The notes below the pieces were generated by a model, which was given only the letters and a program-made list of their open reading frames with translations, had not been told where the DNA came from and made no database searches. The position numbers were made by a program, and so were the translations under genes. From Sphingomonas flavescens (lineage in GTDB: Bacteria > Pseudomonadota > Alphaproteobacteria > Sphingomonadales > Sphingomonadaceae), in the NCBI RefSeq assembly GCF_030866745.1, contig NZ_CP133016.1, positions 744,001 through 808,000 of the forward strand: DNA of 64,000 nucleotides. Direction: 5' to 3'. This document shows, piece by piece, positions 1 to 8,290 of this stretch (position 1 is its first letter; each line of letters begins with the position of its first letter).

Positions 1-881
1 AAGCCGCCCTCGGCACGTCGGCGCTTTTTGATGGCAAAGGTCAGGCCCGCCATCACCGGCGTCGTCTGGGTGTCGATATCATGCCCGTAGAGGGGGAGAC
101 CGGCTTCCAGCCGCAGTGAATCCCGAGCGCCCAGCCCGATCGGCTTAGCAAGGTTATCGGCAATGATAGCATCGGCAAGGTCGACTGCAGCGTTCGCCGG
201 CACGGAAATCTCGAACCCGTCTTCGCCGGTGTAGCCCGATCGGCTGATCCACAGGTTGCGGCCCTGCCAATTGAACGGCGCGCCCTGCATGAAGCCGAGT
301 TCGCTGACGCCCGGAATGATCTTCTCGAGCACTTCGACGGCGCGCGGGCCTTGAAGGGCCAGCAATGCCTGCTCTTTCATGTAATCCACGACGACACCGC
401 TAGGCAGGCGCCGCTCCATCACTGCAATGTCGCCGTGCTTGGTGGCGCCGTTGACAACCACGTAGAAATCGTCGCCCCGCCGCGTCGCCATCAGGTCGTC
501 GATGATCCCGCCATTCTCATCAAGCAGCAGCGAATATTTGGGCGTCATGTCCTTGGCGGCCTGGAAATCGCCGGGCATCAGCTTCTCAAGCGCCGTCGCT
601 ACGTCACGGCCGTGGACGAGTAGCTGGCCCATGTGGCTGACGTCGAACAGGCCGGCATTTTCTCGCGTCCACAGGTGCTCAGCCATGATGCCTTCGTACT
701 GGACGGGCATTTCGTAACCGGCAAAGGGCACCATTCGACCGCCGTGCTCCCGGTGCCAGGCGTCCAGCGGCAGCTTCTCCAGCGTCGGGGCTTTGCTCTC
801 GCCGCCCTCGGGGTCGCCGCTATACGGGGTGCCACGCGCTTGCGTGTCGTCGGTCGGACCGTTGTGAACTTCCCTGCTCAT
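1..881 (-). CDS. gcvT: Aminomethyltransferase (glycine cleavage system T protein), 3' end outside window
   Basis: GcvT takes the aminomethyl group from lipoylated H protein and, with tetrahydrofolate, gives methylene-THF and ammonia in the cytoplasmic glycine cleavage system. The reading frame is open from an ATG at 881 to the window edge (about 293 codons). It carries the family hallmarks RMVPFAGYEMPVQY (residues 49-62) and DVSHMGQ (80-86), and further on LLALQGPRA and SRSGYTGEDGFE. About 35 residues precede the conserved core, longer than the E. coli protein; this extension is low in conserved features but in frame and preceded by a GGAG-type ribosome site. A tandem glycine riboswitch directly upstream supports the call and implies induction by glycine. 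gcvH and gcvP are probably further left. Confidence 0.96.
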   Translation of the reverse strand, partial: MSREVHNGPTDDTQARGTPYSGDPEGGESKAPTLEKLPLDAWHREHGGRMVPFAGYEMPVQYEGIMAEHLWTRENAGLFDVSHMGQLLVHGRDVATALEKLMPGDFQAAKDMTPKYSLLLDENGGIIDDLMATRRGDDFYVVVNGATKHGDIAVMERRLPSGVVVDYMKEQALLALQGPRAVEVLEKIIPGVSELGFMQGAPFNWQGRNLWISRSGYTGEDGFEISVPANAAVDLADAIIADNLAKPIGLGARDSLRLEAGLPLYGHDIDTQTTPVMAGLTFAIKKRRRAEGG

Positions 882-937
882 CCCTGCGCTCCGGCAAAAG
901 GTGCGACTCCCGCGCGCCAACATCGGACGCCTCGGCT

Positions 938-1112
938 GCCGCCCCCGTCTGTCCCTAGCGCCTGAGAGCTTTGCCCCTTCGGCGGCCCCGGCCACCGGCC
1001 AAGGCACTTTCCAGACTGTCAGGCTCGCGCGGTCCCTGATGCCTGAGAGATTCCGGGGGCGGTTGCTCCTTCGGCGCCGCACTTGCGTGCGAACTCTCCC
1101 GCGCGTCCATTC
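938..1112 (-). ncRNA. Tandem glycine riboswitch (gcvT element)
   Basis: Read on the minus strand, two glycine aptamers follow one another. The first has CCGAAGGAGCAA (1074-1063) and CTCTCAGGC (1049-1041); the second has CCGAAGGGGCAA (982-971) and CTCTCAGGC (968-960). Each is followed by an AGGGA/CAGA-type closing segment, the classic core of the gcvT RNA element. The second aptamer ends about 60 nt before the gcvT start, leaving room for an expression platform that includes the GGAG ribosome site. The family is known to turn on glycine cleavage genes when glycine is plentiful. Exact ends are approximate. Confidence 0.95.
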
Positions 1113-1190
1113 CGTTGATTTTCACCACCGGTGACGCCGCCGGCCTTGGCCGCGCCGCTCCCCCAAGTCAACGCAAGTTGCGGTGAGAAT

Positions 1191-1832
1191 CTAGCGGGTT
1201 GCGTTGTACTTCAGCTGATCCTGCGTCAGCTGGAAGCCGACCAGGTGCTCGAAGGTCGCGTTGGCGACGGCCGACTTCACCGCCGGGTCAGCCAGCGGAT
1301 CGATTGCCGCGTCAGCATCGCCGGCCTTGCGCGGGCGCGTCAGAATTGCGCGAACATTCGTAGGGAGCGTCGCGGCGTAGCGGCTGACCTTGATGCTGGC
1401 CTGCGCCCTCGTCATTGCGTGCTGACTGCCCGCCGGGAAATTCAGCGCGACGGCGCCCACCTGTTTGGCGGCAATGGTCTGCCCTCCGCGTAACGCAACG
1501 TCGAAATAAGGTAGAATGACTTGGCGAGCGGGGCCCGCATCGCGCCGAAGCGCGGTCACCGTAAAGGTGACGGTCGAAACCACGTCAGCATCACCGCTGG
1601 TGCACGTAGACCGAAGCTGACTGATGGCGGCCGTGACATCAATCGCGCTAGCGACGACGCTGCCCTGAGGATTGAACAACGTGATGTCGCCCGTTCCGGT
1701 CGGAATGCCGACAATCGGACAATTGCTCCGGACGGCGTAGACCCCGCCCCCATTGTCCGAAGTGATTTCGCCGGCGTGGCGGCAGGCGCTCAGTGCAGTC
1801 AGGGCGAGAAGAGCGGTGAGACGAAGCTTCAC
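1191..1832 (-). CDS. Putative lipoprotein of unknown function
   Basis: A 213-residue protein starting at GTG (1832), chosen because an AAGGA ribosome site lies about 10 nt upstream and the N-terminus is then a short lipoprotein signal peptide with lipobox LSAC and Cys17. The longer open frame upstream overlaps ispH on the other strand and is not signal-like. The mature part is rich in Ala, Thr and Val with no enzyme motif that I recognise. It contains a central segment with ordered strands ([18 protein letters not shown]) and probably sits in the periplasm or on the outer membrane. It lies divergent to ispH and downstream of nothing obvious. Similar lipoproteins occur in sphingomonads; the function is unknown. 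Confidence 0.75.
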   Translation of the reverse strand: MKLRLTALLALTALSACRHAGEITSDNGGGVYAVRSNCPIVGIPTGTGDITLFNPQGSVVASAIDVTAAISQLRSTCTSGDADVVSTVTFTVTALRRDAGPARQVILPYFDVALRGGQTIAAKQVGAVALNFPAGSQHAMTRAQASIKVSRYAATLPTNVRAILTRPRKAGDADAAIDPLADPAVKSAVANATFEHLVGFQLTQDQLKYNATR

Positions 1833-1887
1833 TTGGGCGCAATCCTTACAGCGGTCAGCAGGCCCGCGTTCATAGGAAGGGCCTTCT

Positions 1888-1929
1888 ATGGCTGCAAGCG
1901 ATGCCTTACATGGCCTGCATCGTGGCTGA
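1888..1929 (+). promoter_or_regulatory. Possible 13-codon leader ORF overlapping the ispH start
   Basis: An ATG at 1888 sits seven nt behind AGGAAGG (1874-1880), by far the best ribosome site in this region. Its frame encodes [13 protein letters not shown] and stops at TGA 1927-1929, a different frame from ispH. The possible ispH starts (ATG 1901, ATG 1910, GTG 1922) all lack a spaced Shine-Dalgarno sequence and fall inside this short ORF. It may be a leader peptide coupled to ispH, or a frameshift or assembly error may hide the true ispH start. Confidence 0.35.
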
Positions 1930-2878
1930 ATTCGATCCCTCCCTTCCTTCGCTCCGCCTGCTGGTTGCCGCTCCGCGCGGCTTCTGCGCTGGCGTCGACC
2001 GCGCCATTCAAATCGTCGAGCTTGCGCTCGAGCGATACGGCGCCCCCGTCTACGTTCGGCACGAGATCGTGCATAACCGCTTCGTGGTCGATCGCCTTCG
2101 TGACCAAGGCGCAGTCTTCGTCGAGGAACTGACAGACGTCCCGGACGACCGGCCGGTCGTGTTCTCCGCGCACGGCGTTCCCAAGTCCGTGCCGGCGGAA
2201 GCGCGGGACCGGGGCCTGAGCTATCTCGACGCAACCTGTCCGCTGGTGTCCAAGGTTCATCGTCAGGCGCAGCGGCTGATCGAAGAAGGGCGGCATATCC
2301 TGTTTATCGGCCATGCTGGCCACCCCGAAGTGATCGGGACATTCGGCCAGGTCCCGCCGGGGTCGATGACTTTGGTTGAGACAGTCGAGGATGTGGCCGA
2401 GTTGCAGGTTCCAGAAGCGGCCAATCTTTCATTTCTGACGCAAACCACCCTGTCGGTGGACGATACGTCGGCCATTGTGGCCGCCATCAAGACGCGGTTT
2501 CCGGAAATCCGCGCGCCACGCAGCGAGGATATTTGCTACGCGACCTCGAACCGCCAGGCGGCGGTGAAGGCGATTGCCTCCGAGTGCGAGAAGATGCTGG
2601 TAATTGGCTCGCCAAAGAGCAGCAATTCCCTTCGGCTGGCGGAGGTTGCCGAGCGGATGGACGTTCCTGCGCGACTTATTGAGCGGGCGAAGGATATCGA
2701 TTGGGATTGGCTCGGGACGCCACAGACGTTGGGTCTGACCGCCGGCGCGTCCGCCCCGGAAATCCTGGTCCGTGAGGTCGTCGAGGCACTCCGCGAGCGA
2801 TTCGTGGTGATTGAAGAGCAGGTCGATCACACGCCGGAACGCATGGTGTTCAAGCTTCCGCGAGAGCTTGTCGCCTGA
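1901..2878 (+). CDS. ispH: 4-hydroxy-3-methylbut-2-enyl diphosphate reductase (IspH/LytB)
   Basis: IspH is the last enzyme of the non-mevalonate isoprenoid pathway, reducing HMBPP to IPP and DMAPP with a 4Fe-4S cluster. The three cluster cysteines are visible: RGFCAG (Cys29), DATCPLV (Cys113) and [10 protein letters not shown] (Cys212), numbered from ATG 1901. RHEIVHN (54, 58) and GHAGHPE supply the substrate-binding histidines. The 325-residue length fits the family. The start is uncertain: ATG 1901, ATG 1910 and GTG 1922 are in frame, and none has a good ribosome site, because the best one serves a 13-codon ORF in another frame. It is followed closely by rnhA, probably in one transcript. 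Confidence 0.96.
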   Translation: MPYMACIVAEFDPSLPSLRLLVAAPRGFCAGVDRAIQIVELALERYGAPVYVRHEIVHNRFVVDRLRDQGAVFVEELTDVPDDRPVVFSAHGVPKSVPAEARDRGLSYLDATCPLVSKVHRQAQRLIEEGRHILFIGHAGHPEVIGTFGQVPPGSMTLVETVEDVAELQVPEAANLSFLTQTTLSVDDTSAIVAAIKTRFPEIRAPRSEDICYATSNRQAAVKAIASECEKMLVIGSPKSSNSLRLAEVAERMDVPARLIERAKDIDWDWLGTPQTLGLTAGASAPEILVREVVEALRERFVVIEEQVDHTPERMVFKLPRELVA

Positions 2879-3333
2879 ACGAGCTTCCTGAAGTCGAGAT
2901 GTTTACCGACGGCGCTTGCCGCGGGAATCCCGGACCAGGCGGCTGGGCGGCCTTGCTGCGCATGGGCGACAGGGAGCGTGAACTTGCGGGTGGCGAGCCG
3001 CTAACGACTAACAACAAGATGGAACTCCTGGCGGCGATCAGGGGGCTGGAAGCCCTCAAACGGCCTTGTCGCGTCGCGCTTCACACCGACAGCATCTACG
3101 TCCGCGACGGTATCACCAAGTGGGTTCACAACTGGCAGCGGAACGGCTGGCGGACCTCGGACAAGAAGCCGGTTAAGAACGCGGAACTTTGGCAGGAACT
3201 GATCAAGGCGGCGGCCCCGCACCGCATCGAGTGGCATTGGGTCAAAGGGCACAGCGGGCACCCGGAGAACGATCGGGTCGATGCGCTGGCCTGCGCCGAG
3301 GCGGACGACCAGCGCCGACATCACCGGCTTTAG
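2875..3333 (+). CDS. rnhA: Ribonuclease HI
   Basis: RNase HI cleaves the RNA strand of RNA-DNA hybrids, for example primers and R-loops. From the internal ATG at 2899 the catalytic set is Asp4 (TDGA), Glu42 (KMELLA), Asp64 (HTDS) and Asp128 (RVDAL), with His121 in GHSGHPEN. That ATG would remove the first residues of strand beta-1 (V-E-I/M-F-T-D-G in E. coli). The frame continues upstream as L-N-E-L-P-E-V-E to a CTG at 2875 that overlaps the ispH stop (CTGA). I therefore place the start at CTG 2875, with ATG 2899 as the alternative. The gene is coupled to ispH and ends in a spaced convergent junction. Confidence 0.93.
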   Translation: MNELPEVEMFTDGACRGNPGPGGWAALLRMGDRERELAGGEPLTTNNKMELLAAIRGLEALKRPCRVALHTDSIYVRDGITKWVHNWQRNGWRTSDKKPVKNAELWQELIKAAAPHRIEWHWVKGHSGHPENDRVDALACAEADDQRRHHRL

Positions 3334-3426
3334 AATGAACTAGAGTTCACTTGGGATGTCATCTTCGGGAGCCTAAAAATCGACCTGTCACCGACTCTCT
3401 CGTTCCCCCTGTTGGATGGTTGGTGA

Positions 3427-3451
3427 GGGGAGGCGTGACCCGCGCCTCCCC
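3427..3451. terminator. Hairpin between convergent rnhA and dauA-like genes
   Basis: GGGGAGGCG (3427-3435) and CGCCTCCCC (3443-3451) form a perfect nine-base-pair stem with a seven-base loop in the 124-bp gap between convergent genes. Neither side is followed by a T-run, so it may be a bidirectional terminator or RNA 3'-end stabiliser, or an intergenic palindromic repeat. Nothing else is visible in the gap. Confidence 0.5.
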
Positions 3452-3457
3452 ACTCCC

Positions 3458-4552
3458 TCAAACCTGAAATCGTCGAGGCGAGAAAATCGCCGGGTCGATC
3501 GCCGCGACACTCGGATGCGGTTCTTGATGCAACAGCATTGCCGCAGCGAGCCTAGCCGCTGCCGGGGAGGTCTGGATACCAAATCCCCCTTGTCCGGCGC
3601 ACCAGAAAAACCCTTCCGCATCAGGATCATAACCGTAGACCGGCAGCCGGTCCGGCGCGAAGCTGCGTAAGCCGGCCCAACTCCTCTCGACCCGCTCCAC
3701 CGGCCAGTCGACGACCCGCTCGAAGCGGTCGATCGCTGTTGCGATGTCGATCTCCTCCGGCGCGGCGTCGCAGGCTTCGGTTTCAATCTCGTCGTGTGGA
3801 CTGAGCCACACGGTCTGGTCACTTTCCCCTTTAAAATAGAAGCTACCTTCGGCGTCATCGACCAGCGGCAGATCGCGGAGGCCCGCTTGAGTGACGCGCA
3901 GTTGGACCATCGTCCTCCGCTTCGGCGCGATTCCGAGCGGTTCAACCGCGCAAGACCGCGCCACGTGGTCGGCCCACGCCCCCGCCGCGTTCACAACGAT
4001 TGACGCGCGGAGTTCGGCGCCGTCTTCCAGCGCTAACCGCCAAGCACCTTCTTCTCGAACGCCCGAAACTGCACGCGAACCGGTGGCAATCTGCCCACCA
4101 TTTCGGCGAAAGCTGCGCAGAAAGGCCGCGTGAAGCGCGGCCACGTCGATATCGGCACAACCTGGCTCTAACAGTGCCCGCTTCCAATCGGCACGGACCC
4201 CGGGCACCAGCCGTTCGAGTTCTTCCCGCTCGACGATCCTCGTCGCCACCTGGGACGGAAGTTCAGGAAGGTCACCCTTCGTCAGATGGAGATCGCCGCG
4301 CTGTCGCAGGAAGCCATGGTCGGCGAATTCCGGTGGCGGCGACTCGAGAAAGTCACGCGAAGCCAGCGTCAGCTTGGCAACTTCGGGCCCACCGTAACTC
4401 TCCAGGTAAAAAGCCGCCGAGCGGCCGGTTGAATGGTAGCCGCAAGCGTTCTCGCCTTCGACAATCAGCGTCCGCCGGTGTGCCGCAATCTCCGCGCCGA
4501 GACTCGAGCCGGCGATGCCGCCGCCAATTATGATGACGTCAAAATCGTTCAT
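3458..4552 (-). CDS. FAD-dependent D-amino acid dehydrogenase, DauA-like
   Basis: A 364-residue DAO-family flavoenzyme. The dinucleotide-binding motif GGGIAG is at residues 10-15, followed by GYHSTGRSAAFYLESYGGP, a stretch shared with Pseudomonas D-arginine dehydrogenase DauA. The C-terminus also matches DauA (SWAGLRSFAPD, EGFFWCAGQGGFGIQTS, ending SPRRF). The likely reaction is oxidation of a D-amino acid to the 2-oxo acid with electrons passed to the respiratory chain; the exact substrate cannot be read from sequence. It stands alone, divergent to the pilus operon, with only about 50 bp between the two starts. Confidence 0.85.
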   Translation of the reverse strand: MNDFDVIIIGGGIAGSSLGAEIAAHRRTLIVEGENACGYHSTGRSAAFYLESYGGPEVAKLTLASRDFLESPPPEFADHGFLRQRGDLHLTKGDLPELPSQVATRIVEREELERLVPGVRADWKRALLEPGCADIDVAALHAAFLRSFRRNGGQIATGSRAVSGVREEGAWRLALEDGAELRASIVVNAAGAWADHVARSCAVEPLGIAPKRRTMVQLRVTQAGLRDLPLVDDAEGSFYFKGESDQTVWLSPHDEIETEACDAAPEEIDIATAIDRFERVVDWPVERVERSWAGLRSFAPDRLPVYGYDPDAEGFFWCAGQGGFGIQTSPAAARLAAAMLLHQEPHPSVAAIDPAIFSPRRFQV

Positions 4553-4602
4553 TCTTGATCTTGGTTACGAATTGGAAAGCCCCGCCGTCTAGACCGAACA
4601 AT

Positions 4603-5088
4603 ATGTTGAACGGGGGGTTCACCGCGCTGCTGTTGCTTGCACTTGCCGCGACCTTGGTCGTTGCGGCGGTCGTCGACACGCGCACATTCACCATCTCGAA
4701 CCGAATTACCGCTGGGGTCGCTCTTGGAGCTCCTCTCTACTGGATTTCGCTTGGCGTCGACCCGTTTCCCGGCATGGCGATCCAGGTCGCGGCTGGCGCA
4801 ATCGTTTTCGCAGTGCTGGCGGTCGCTTTCTACACGGGCATGATGGGCGGAGGGGACGTGAAGCTCGCTGCAGCCCTCGCTTTGTGGTTCACGCCTGCCA
4901 ACACACTAAAGTTTTTGATGCTGATGGCGATTGTCGGCGGCCTGCTGACCTTTGGCATCCTGGTCTGGCACCGAGCGAGGAAGAACGCCGGGCGACCGAA
5001 AATTCCTTATGGTGTGGCGATCGCCGCTGGAGCGCTTTTCGTGCTCGCGCCGATTCTCACCCAACGGTTTCTTAACCAATTTGTCTGA
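4603..5088 (+). CDS. cpaA: Flp/Tad pilus prepilin peptidase CpaA (A24 family)
   Basis: CpaA is the inner-membrane aspartic protease that processes Flp pilins and pseudopilins. The 161-residue protein is almost entirely hydrophobic, with about five or six membrane segments. The two catalytic aspartates are Asp25 (VVDTRTFTISN) and Asp85 (MMGGGDVKLAA), the two-Asp signature of the family. I chose ATG 4603 over the upstream TTG at 4555 because the upstream stretch is polar and lies where the divergent promoters should be. It lacks the large N-terminal methylase domain of PilD, as expected for CpaA. First gene of the pilus operon; no flp pilin gene is seen beside it. Confidence 0.9.
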   Translation: MLNGGFTALLLLALAATLVVAAVVDTRTFTISNRITAGVALGAPLYWISLGVDPFPGMAIQVAAGAIVFAVLAVAFYTGMMGGGDVKLAAALALWFTPANTLKFLMLMAIVGGLLTFGILVWHRARKNAGRPKIPYGVAIAAGALFVLAPILTQRFLNQFV

Positions 5089-5134
5089 TGTGTGAGGCTG
5101 TTCAAGGGGCCCGCAAGGGGGAGGCGACTACGCC

Positions 5135-6166
5135 ATGGATGTGAAGAAGCTCGCGCTGCTCGTTGGAGCGCTCGTCATTGCAGTGATCACCGCTGTCATG
5201 GCAAAAAATATGTTCACCGGTGCTGGTTCCCAGCAGGCCGCGGCGGCACCTGTGCCGATGGGGCCAAAGGTGCTGGTTGCCAAGAAGGCACTTCCGGTCG
5301 GTACGATTATCGATGCGGACAGCTTCACCTATCAGCCGTGGCCGAAGGAGCTCATGCAGAGCGCCTACTACGTCGACGGACAGCCTGACGGCGATGCCAA
5401 GAAGCTGCTCGGTACCGTGGTGCGCAATCCGATCACGGCCGGTCAGCCAGTCACTCGCGGCGCCCTCGTCGGCCCGCAGGACCGCGGCTTCCTCGCCGCC
5501 GCGCTGGGCGCCGGAATGCGTGCCATCACGGTGCCTGTGAACGTCTCCTCGGGCGTTGCCGGCTTCGTCTTCCCGGGCGATCACATCGACCTGGTGCTGA
5601 CGCAGCAGGTTGAAGGCGGCGGCGATGGGCCTGCCCTCAAGGTCTCGGAAACGATCATCCGCAACCTGCGCGTGCTCGCTACCGACCAGCGCATCACCAG
5701 CAAGGATGACGACGGCAAGACTGCGGTCAAAGTGTTCGCCAACGTGACCCTGGAGGTTACGCCGCGGATCGCCGAGAAGATCGCGGTTGCGCAGAGCCTC
5801 GGCTCGCTGTCGCTGTCGCTCCGCTCGCTGGCCGACAATACGGCCGACATCGAACGGGCGGTGGCCGCTGGCAACGTCAAGGTTCCGGCCGGCACCGATC
5901 CCGCCCAAGAGAAGCAGATGTTGCTGGCGATGGCCAACCGGCCGATCGACACCAACACGACCTACTCGACCGGCGGCGACGTGTCGCGCTTCCAGCGCCG
6001 CACCGTCCCTGCACGGACCAACAAGTCGGACACACTCGCCAAAGCTATGGGCAGCTTTGGCAAGGGCCTTGGCCAGGCAATTTCGGGCCAGGCTTCGTCC
6101 GAAGGTCCGGTCGTTCGTGTCGCTCGCGGCAATAATGTCACCGTTGTTCCGGTGGGAGCTCGCTAA
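5135..6166 (+). CDS. cpaB: Flp pilus assembly protein CpaB (RcpC)
   Basis: A 343-residue periplasmic pilus-assembly factor. An N-terminal signal anchor (residues 1-25, VKKLALLVGALVIAVITAVM) is followed by a SAF domain (about residues 45-110, VLVAKKALPVGTIIDADSF) and the RcpC/CpaB domain (about 120-270). The C-terminus is Ser/Arg-rich and poorly conserved. CpaB is thought to help the secretin assemble or gate the outer-membrane pore. AAGGGGGAGG lies just upstream as a strong ribosome site. It ends one base before the cpaC start, so translation is probably coupled. Confidence 0.95.
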   Translation: MDVKKLALLVGALVIAVITAVMAKNMFTGAGSQQAAAAPVPMGPKVLVAKKALPVGTIIDADSFTYQPWPKELMQSAYYVDGQPDGDAKKLLGTVVRNPITAGQPVTRGALVGPQDRGFLAAALGAGMRAITVPVNVSSGVAGFVFPGDHIDLVLTQQVEGGGDGPALKVSETIIRNLRVLATDQRITSKDDDGKTAVKVFANVTLEVTPRIAEKIAVAQSLGSLSLSLRSLADNTADIERAVAAGNVKVPAGTDPAQEKQMLLAMANRPIDTNTTYSTGGDVSRFQRRTVPARTNKSDTLAKAMGSFGKGLGQAISGQASSEGPVVRVARGNNVTVVPVGAR

Positions 6167-6167
6167 G

Positions 6168-7622
6168 ATGAAAACTCAGTCGATCAATCGCCGGGCTCGC
6201 CTCGGCACCGCAGTGGCCGCCCTGGCCCTTGCGTTCGGCACCTTGGGCGCCGCGGCTCCGGCCGTTGCCCAGCCGACCGCAGCCAAGCCGGCCGAGACGG
6301 TCAACCTCAGCAAGGGCACTGGCACGCTGGTTCGCCTGTCTGAGCCGATGAGCGACGTCTTCGTCGCCAACGACCAGGTTGCTGACGTCCAGGTCCGCTC
6401 GTCCACTCAGCTCTACGTCTTCGGCAAGGGCTCGGGCGAAACGACGGTCTACGCGACGGCCAAGAACGGTCGGGTCGTCTACGCCGCCAACGTCCGCGTC
6501 GGCAACAACATCAGCTCGGTCGGCGAAATGCTGCACCTCGCGATGCCGGAGGCCAGCGTCCAGGCGACGCCGATGAACAACCTCGTGCTCCTGACGGGCA
6601 CGGTTGCGAACCCGGAAGATGTCGCGGAAGCGCAGCGCCTCGTCCAGGCTTACGTCGGCTCGGACACTCAGGTGGTCAGCCGCCTGCGTTCGGCCACGCC
6701 GCTGCAGGTCATGCTCAAGGTCCGGATCGCGGAGATCAACCGCTCGATGCTGAAGAAGTGGGGTATCAACCTGCTTACCAGCGACCCGACCGGCGGCTTC
6801 AAGTTCGGCGCCTTTCAGGGCCAGGGCATCTATCTGCCTCCGCCCGGTGGATCTTCTACCGGATCGGGTCAGATCATCCGCAGCACAATCGGCTCGACCT
6901 TCGGTGCTGCGACCAAGTTCCTGGGCCTGGATCTAACCGCGTCCTTGGATATTGCTGCTCAAGACGGCTTGGTATCGATCCTCGCAGAGCCAAATTTGAC
7001 GGCGCTGTCGGGTGAAACGGCGAGCTTCCTTGCTGGCGGTGAGTTCCCCGTTCCAGTCAGCCAAGCACTTGGCTCGGTTACTATCGAGTACAAGCAATAT
7101 GGCGTCGGCCTGGCCTTCACGCCGATCGTCCTGGGCGACGGCCGCATTTCGATGCGCGTCCGCCCAGAAGTGAGCGAACTGTCGAACGAGAATGCGGTGA
7201 CGCTGAATGGCTTCACGGTTCCCGCTTTGACGACACGCCGCGCGGAAACGACGGTCGAGCTCGGGTCGGGGCAGTCGATGATGATCGGCGGCCTGCTCCG
7301 CAGCACGGCGACCAACAACATCGACAAGGCGCCATTCCTTGGCGACCTGCCGATCCTCGGTTCGCTGTTCCGTTCGACGCAGTTCCGCCGCAACGAGACC
7401 GAATTGGTGGTCATCGTGACGCCGTACCTCGTCCGCCCGGTCTCGACCCAGCTCGCGACTCCGGTCGATGGCTATCGTGTGCCGAATGACCTGCAGCGCG
7501 ACTTCGGCGGCCAGTCATTCAGCGGTGTCAGCGGCTCGCGTGAACCGACCGCGGTCCCGGCAGCCACCGTTCCGGCCGCCGCCGGGACCGCCGCCGCTCC
7601 GGCCCCTGGGTTCAAGCTGTGA
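6168..7622 (+). CDS. cpaC: Flp pilus outer-membrane secretin CpaC (RcpA)
   Basis: CpaC forms the ring-shaped outer-membrane channel through which the Flp pilus passes. The 484-residue protein has a clear Sec signal peptide (residues 1-36, ending PAVAQP), a pilus-type N-terminal domain with TGTLVRLSEPMSDVFVAN, a BON-like segment, and a C-terminal secretin domain (about 230-430) with LVSILAEPNLTALSGE and VELGSGQSMMIGGLL, both typical of secretins. The tail is Ala/Pro-rich. ATG 6168 follows GGGAG and the cpaB stop. The long open frame reaching upstream is a shadow of cpaB. Confidence 0.96.
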   Translation: MKTQSINRRARLGTAVAALALAFGTLGAAAPAVAQPTAAKPAETVNLSKGTGTLVRLSEPMSDVFVANDQVADVQVRSSTQLYVFGKGSGETTVYATAKNGRVVYAANVRVGNNISSVGEMLHLAMPEASVQATPMNNLVLLTGTVANPEDVAEAQRLVQAYVGSDTQVVSRLRSATPLQVMLKVRIAEINRSMLKKWGINLLTSDPTGGFKFGAFQGQGIYLPPPGGSSTGSGQIIRSTIGSTFGAATKFLGLDLTASLDIAAQDGLVSILAEPNLTALSGETASFLAGGEFPVPVSQALGSVTIEYKQYGVGLAFTPIVLGDGRISMRVRPEVSELSNENAVTLNGFTVPALTTRRAETTVELGSGQSMMIGGLLRSTATNNIDKAPFLGDLPILGSLFRSTQFRRNETELVVIVTPYLVRPVSTQLATPVDGYRVPNDLQRDFGGQSFSGVSGSREPTAVPAATVPAAAGTAAAPAPGFKL

Positions 7623-7651
7623 TGCGCGGCCTCTTCAGGAAGGAATCGACG

Positions 7652-8290
7652 ATGCGTTCGAAGTTTCTCCTCATCGCTCTCGGCAGCGGCGCGCTGGCAG
7701 CTTGCCAGACGCCGGGCTCACCGGACAATCCGGCGAAGGGCCTCGCTTCGGTAAACGTCCCGGTCGTCACCAGCACGGACTATGTGTTCGACGCTGCTGC
7801 GCCCGGCGGCACTCTCGCCCCCGGTGAGGCCGATCGCCTGAACGGCTGGTTCCAGGGCCTTGGCCTCGGCTATGGCGACACGGTTTACGTCGACGCCGGC
7901 TATGCGCCTGCTGCCCGTCAGCAAGTGGCCGCCGTCGCCGGTCGCTACGGAATGCTGGTCTCCACCGGCGCTCCAGTGACTGCCGGCTCAGTGCCAGCCA
8001 ACGGCGTTCGCGTCGTCGTTGCGCGCCGTCGGGCCGAAGTTCCGAATTGCCCCAACTGGCGCAATCCGTCGCAGCCCGACTGGGACAACAAGACGATGAG
8101 CAACTTCGGTTGCGGCGTGAACAGCAACATCGCTGCAATGGTCGCCAACCCGGAAGATCTGCTGCGCGGCCGTGACGGCGCCGGCGTTCCCGATGGCGTC
8201 ACCGCAACGCGGGCGATCGACATGTATCGCAAAAAGGCACCGACCGGCAGCGGCGATCTCAAGGCTGCCAGCTCGAAGGGAGGCAACTAA
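7652..8290 (+). CDS. cpaD: Pilus assembly lipoprotein CpaD
   Basis: CpaD is an outer-membrane lipoprotein of the Tad secretion system, thought to assist the secretin. ATG 7652 is preceded by AGGAAGGA and gives a lipoprotein signal peptide with lipobox ALAAC (Cys18). The body matches the CpaD family in order: a divided N-terminal part, VVVARRRAEVPNCPNW at mid-length, then SNFGCGVNSNIAAMVANPEDL, the most conserved block of the family. Length 212 residues. An ATG-proximal GTG at 7619 overlapping the cpaC stop is less likely. The stop overlaps the cpaE start (TAATG). Confidence 0.93.
   Translation: MRSKFLLIALGSGALAACQTPGSPDNPAKGLASVNVPVVTSTDYVFDAAAPGGTLAPGEADRLNGWFQGLGLGYGDTVYVDAGYAPAARQQVAAVAGRYGMLVSTGAPVTAGSVPANGVRVVVARRRAEVPNCPNWRNPSQPDWDNKTMSNFGCGVNSNIAAMVANPEDLLRGRDGAGVPDGVTATRAIDMYRKKAPTGSGDLKAASSKGGN

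Noticed and set aside
5787..6167. Upstream extension of the cpaC reading frame inside cpaB
   Set aside because: cpaC has a clear signal peptide and ribosome site at 6168. The extension is an alternate frame of cpaB.
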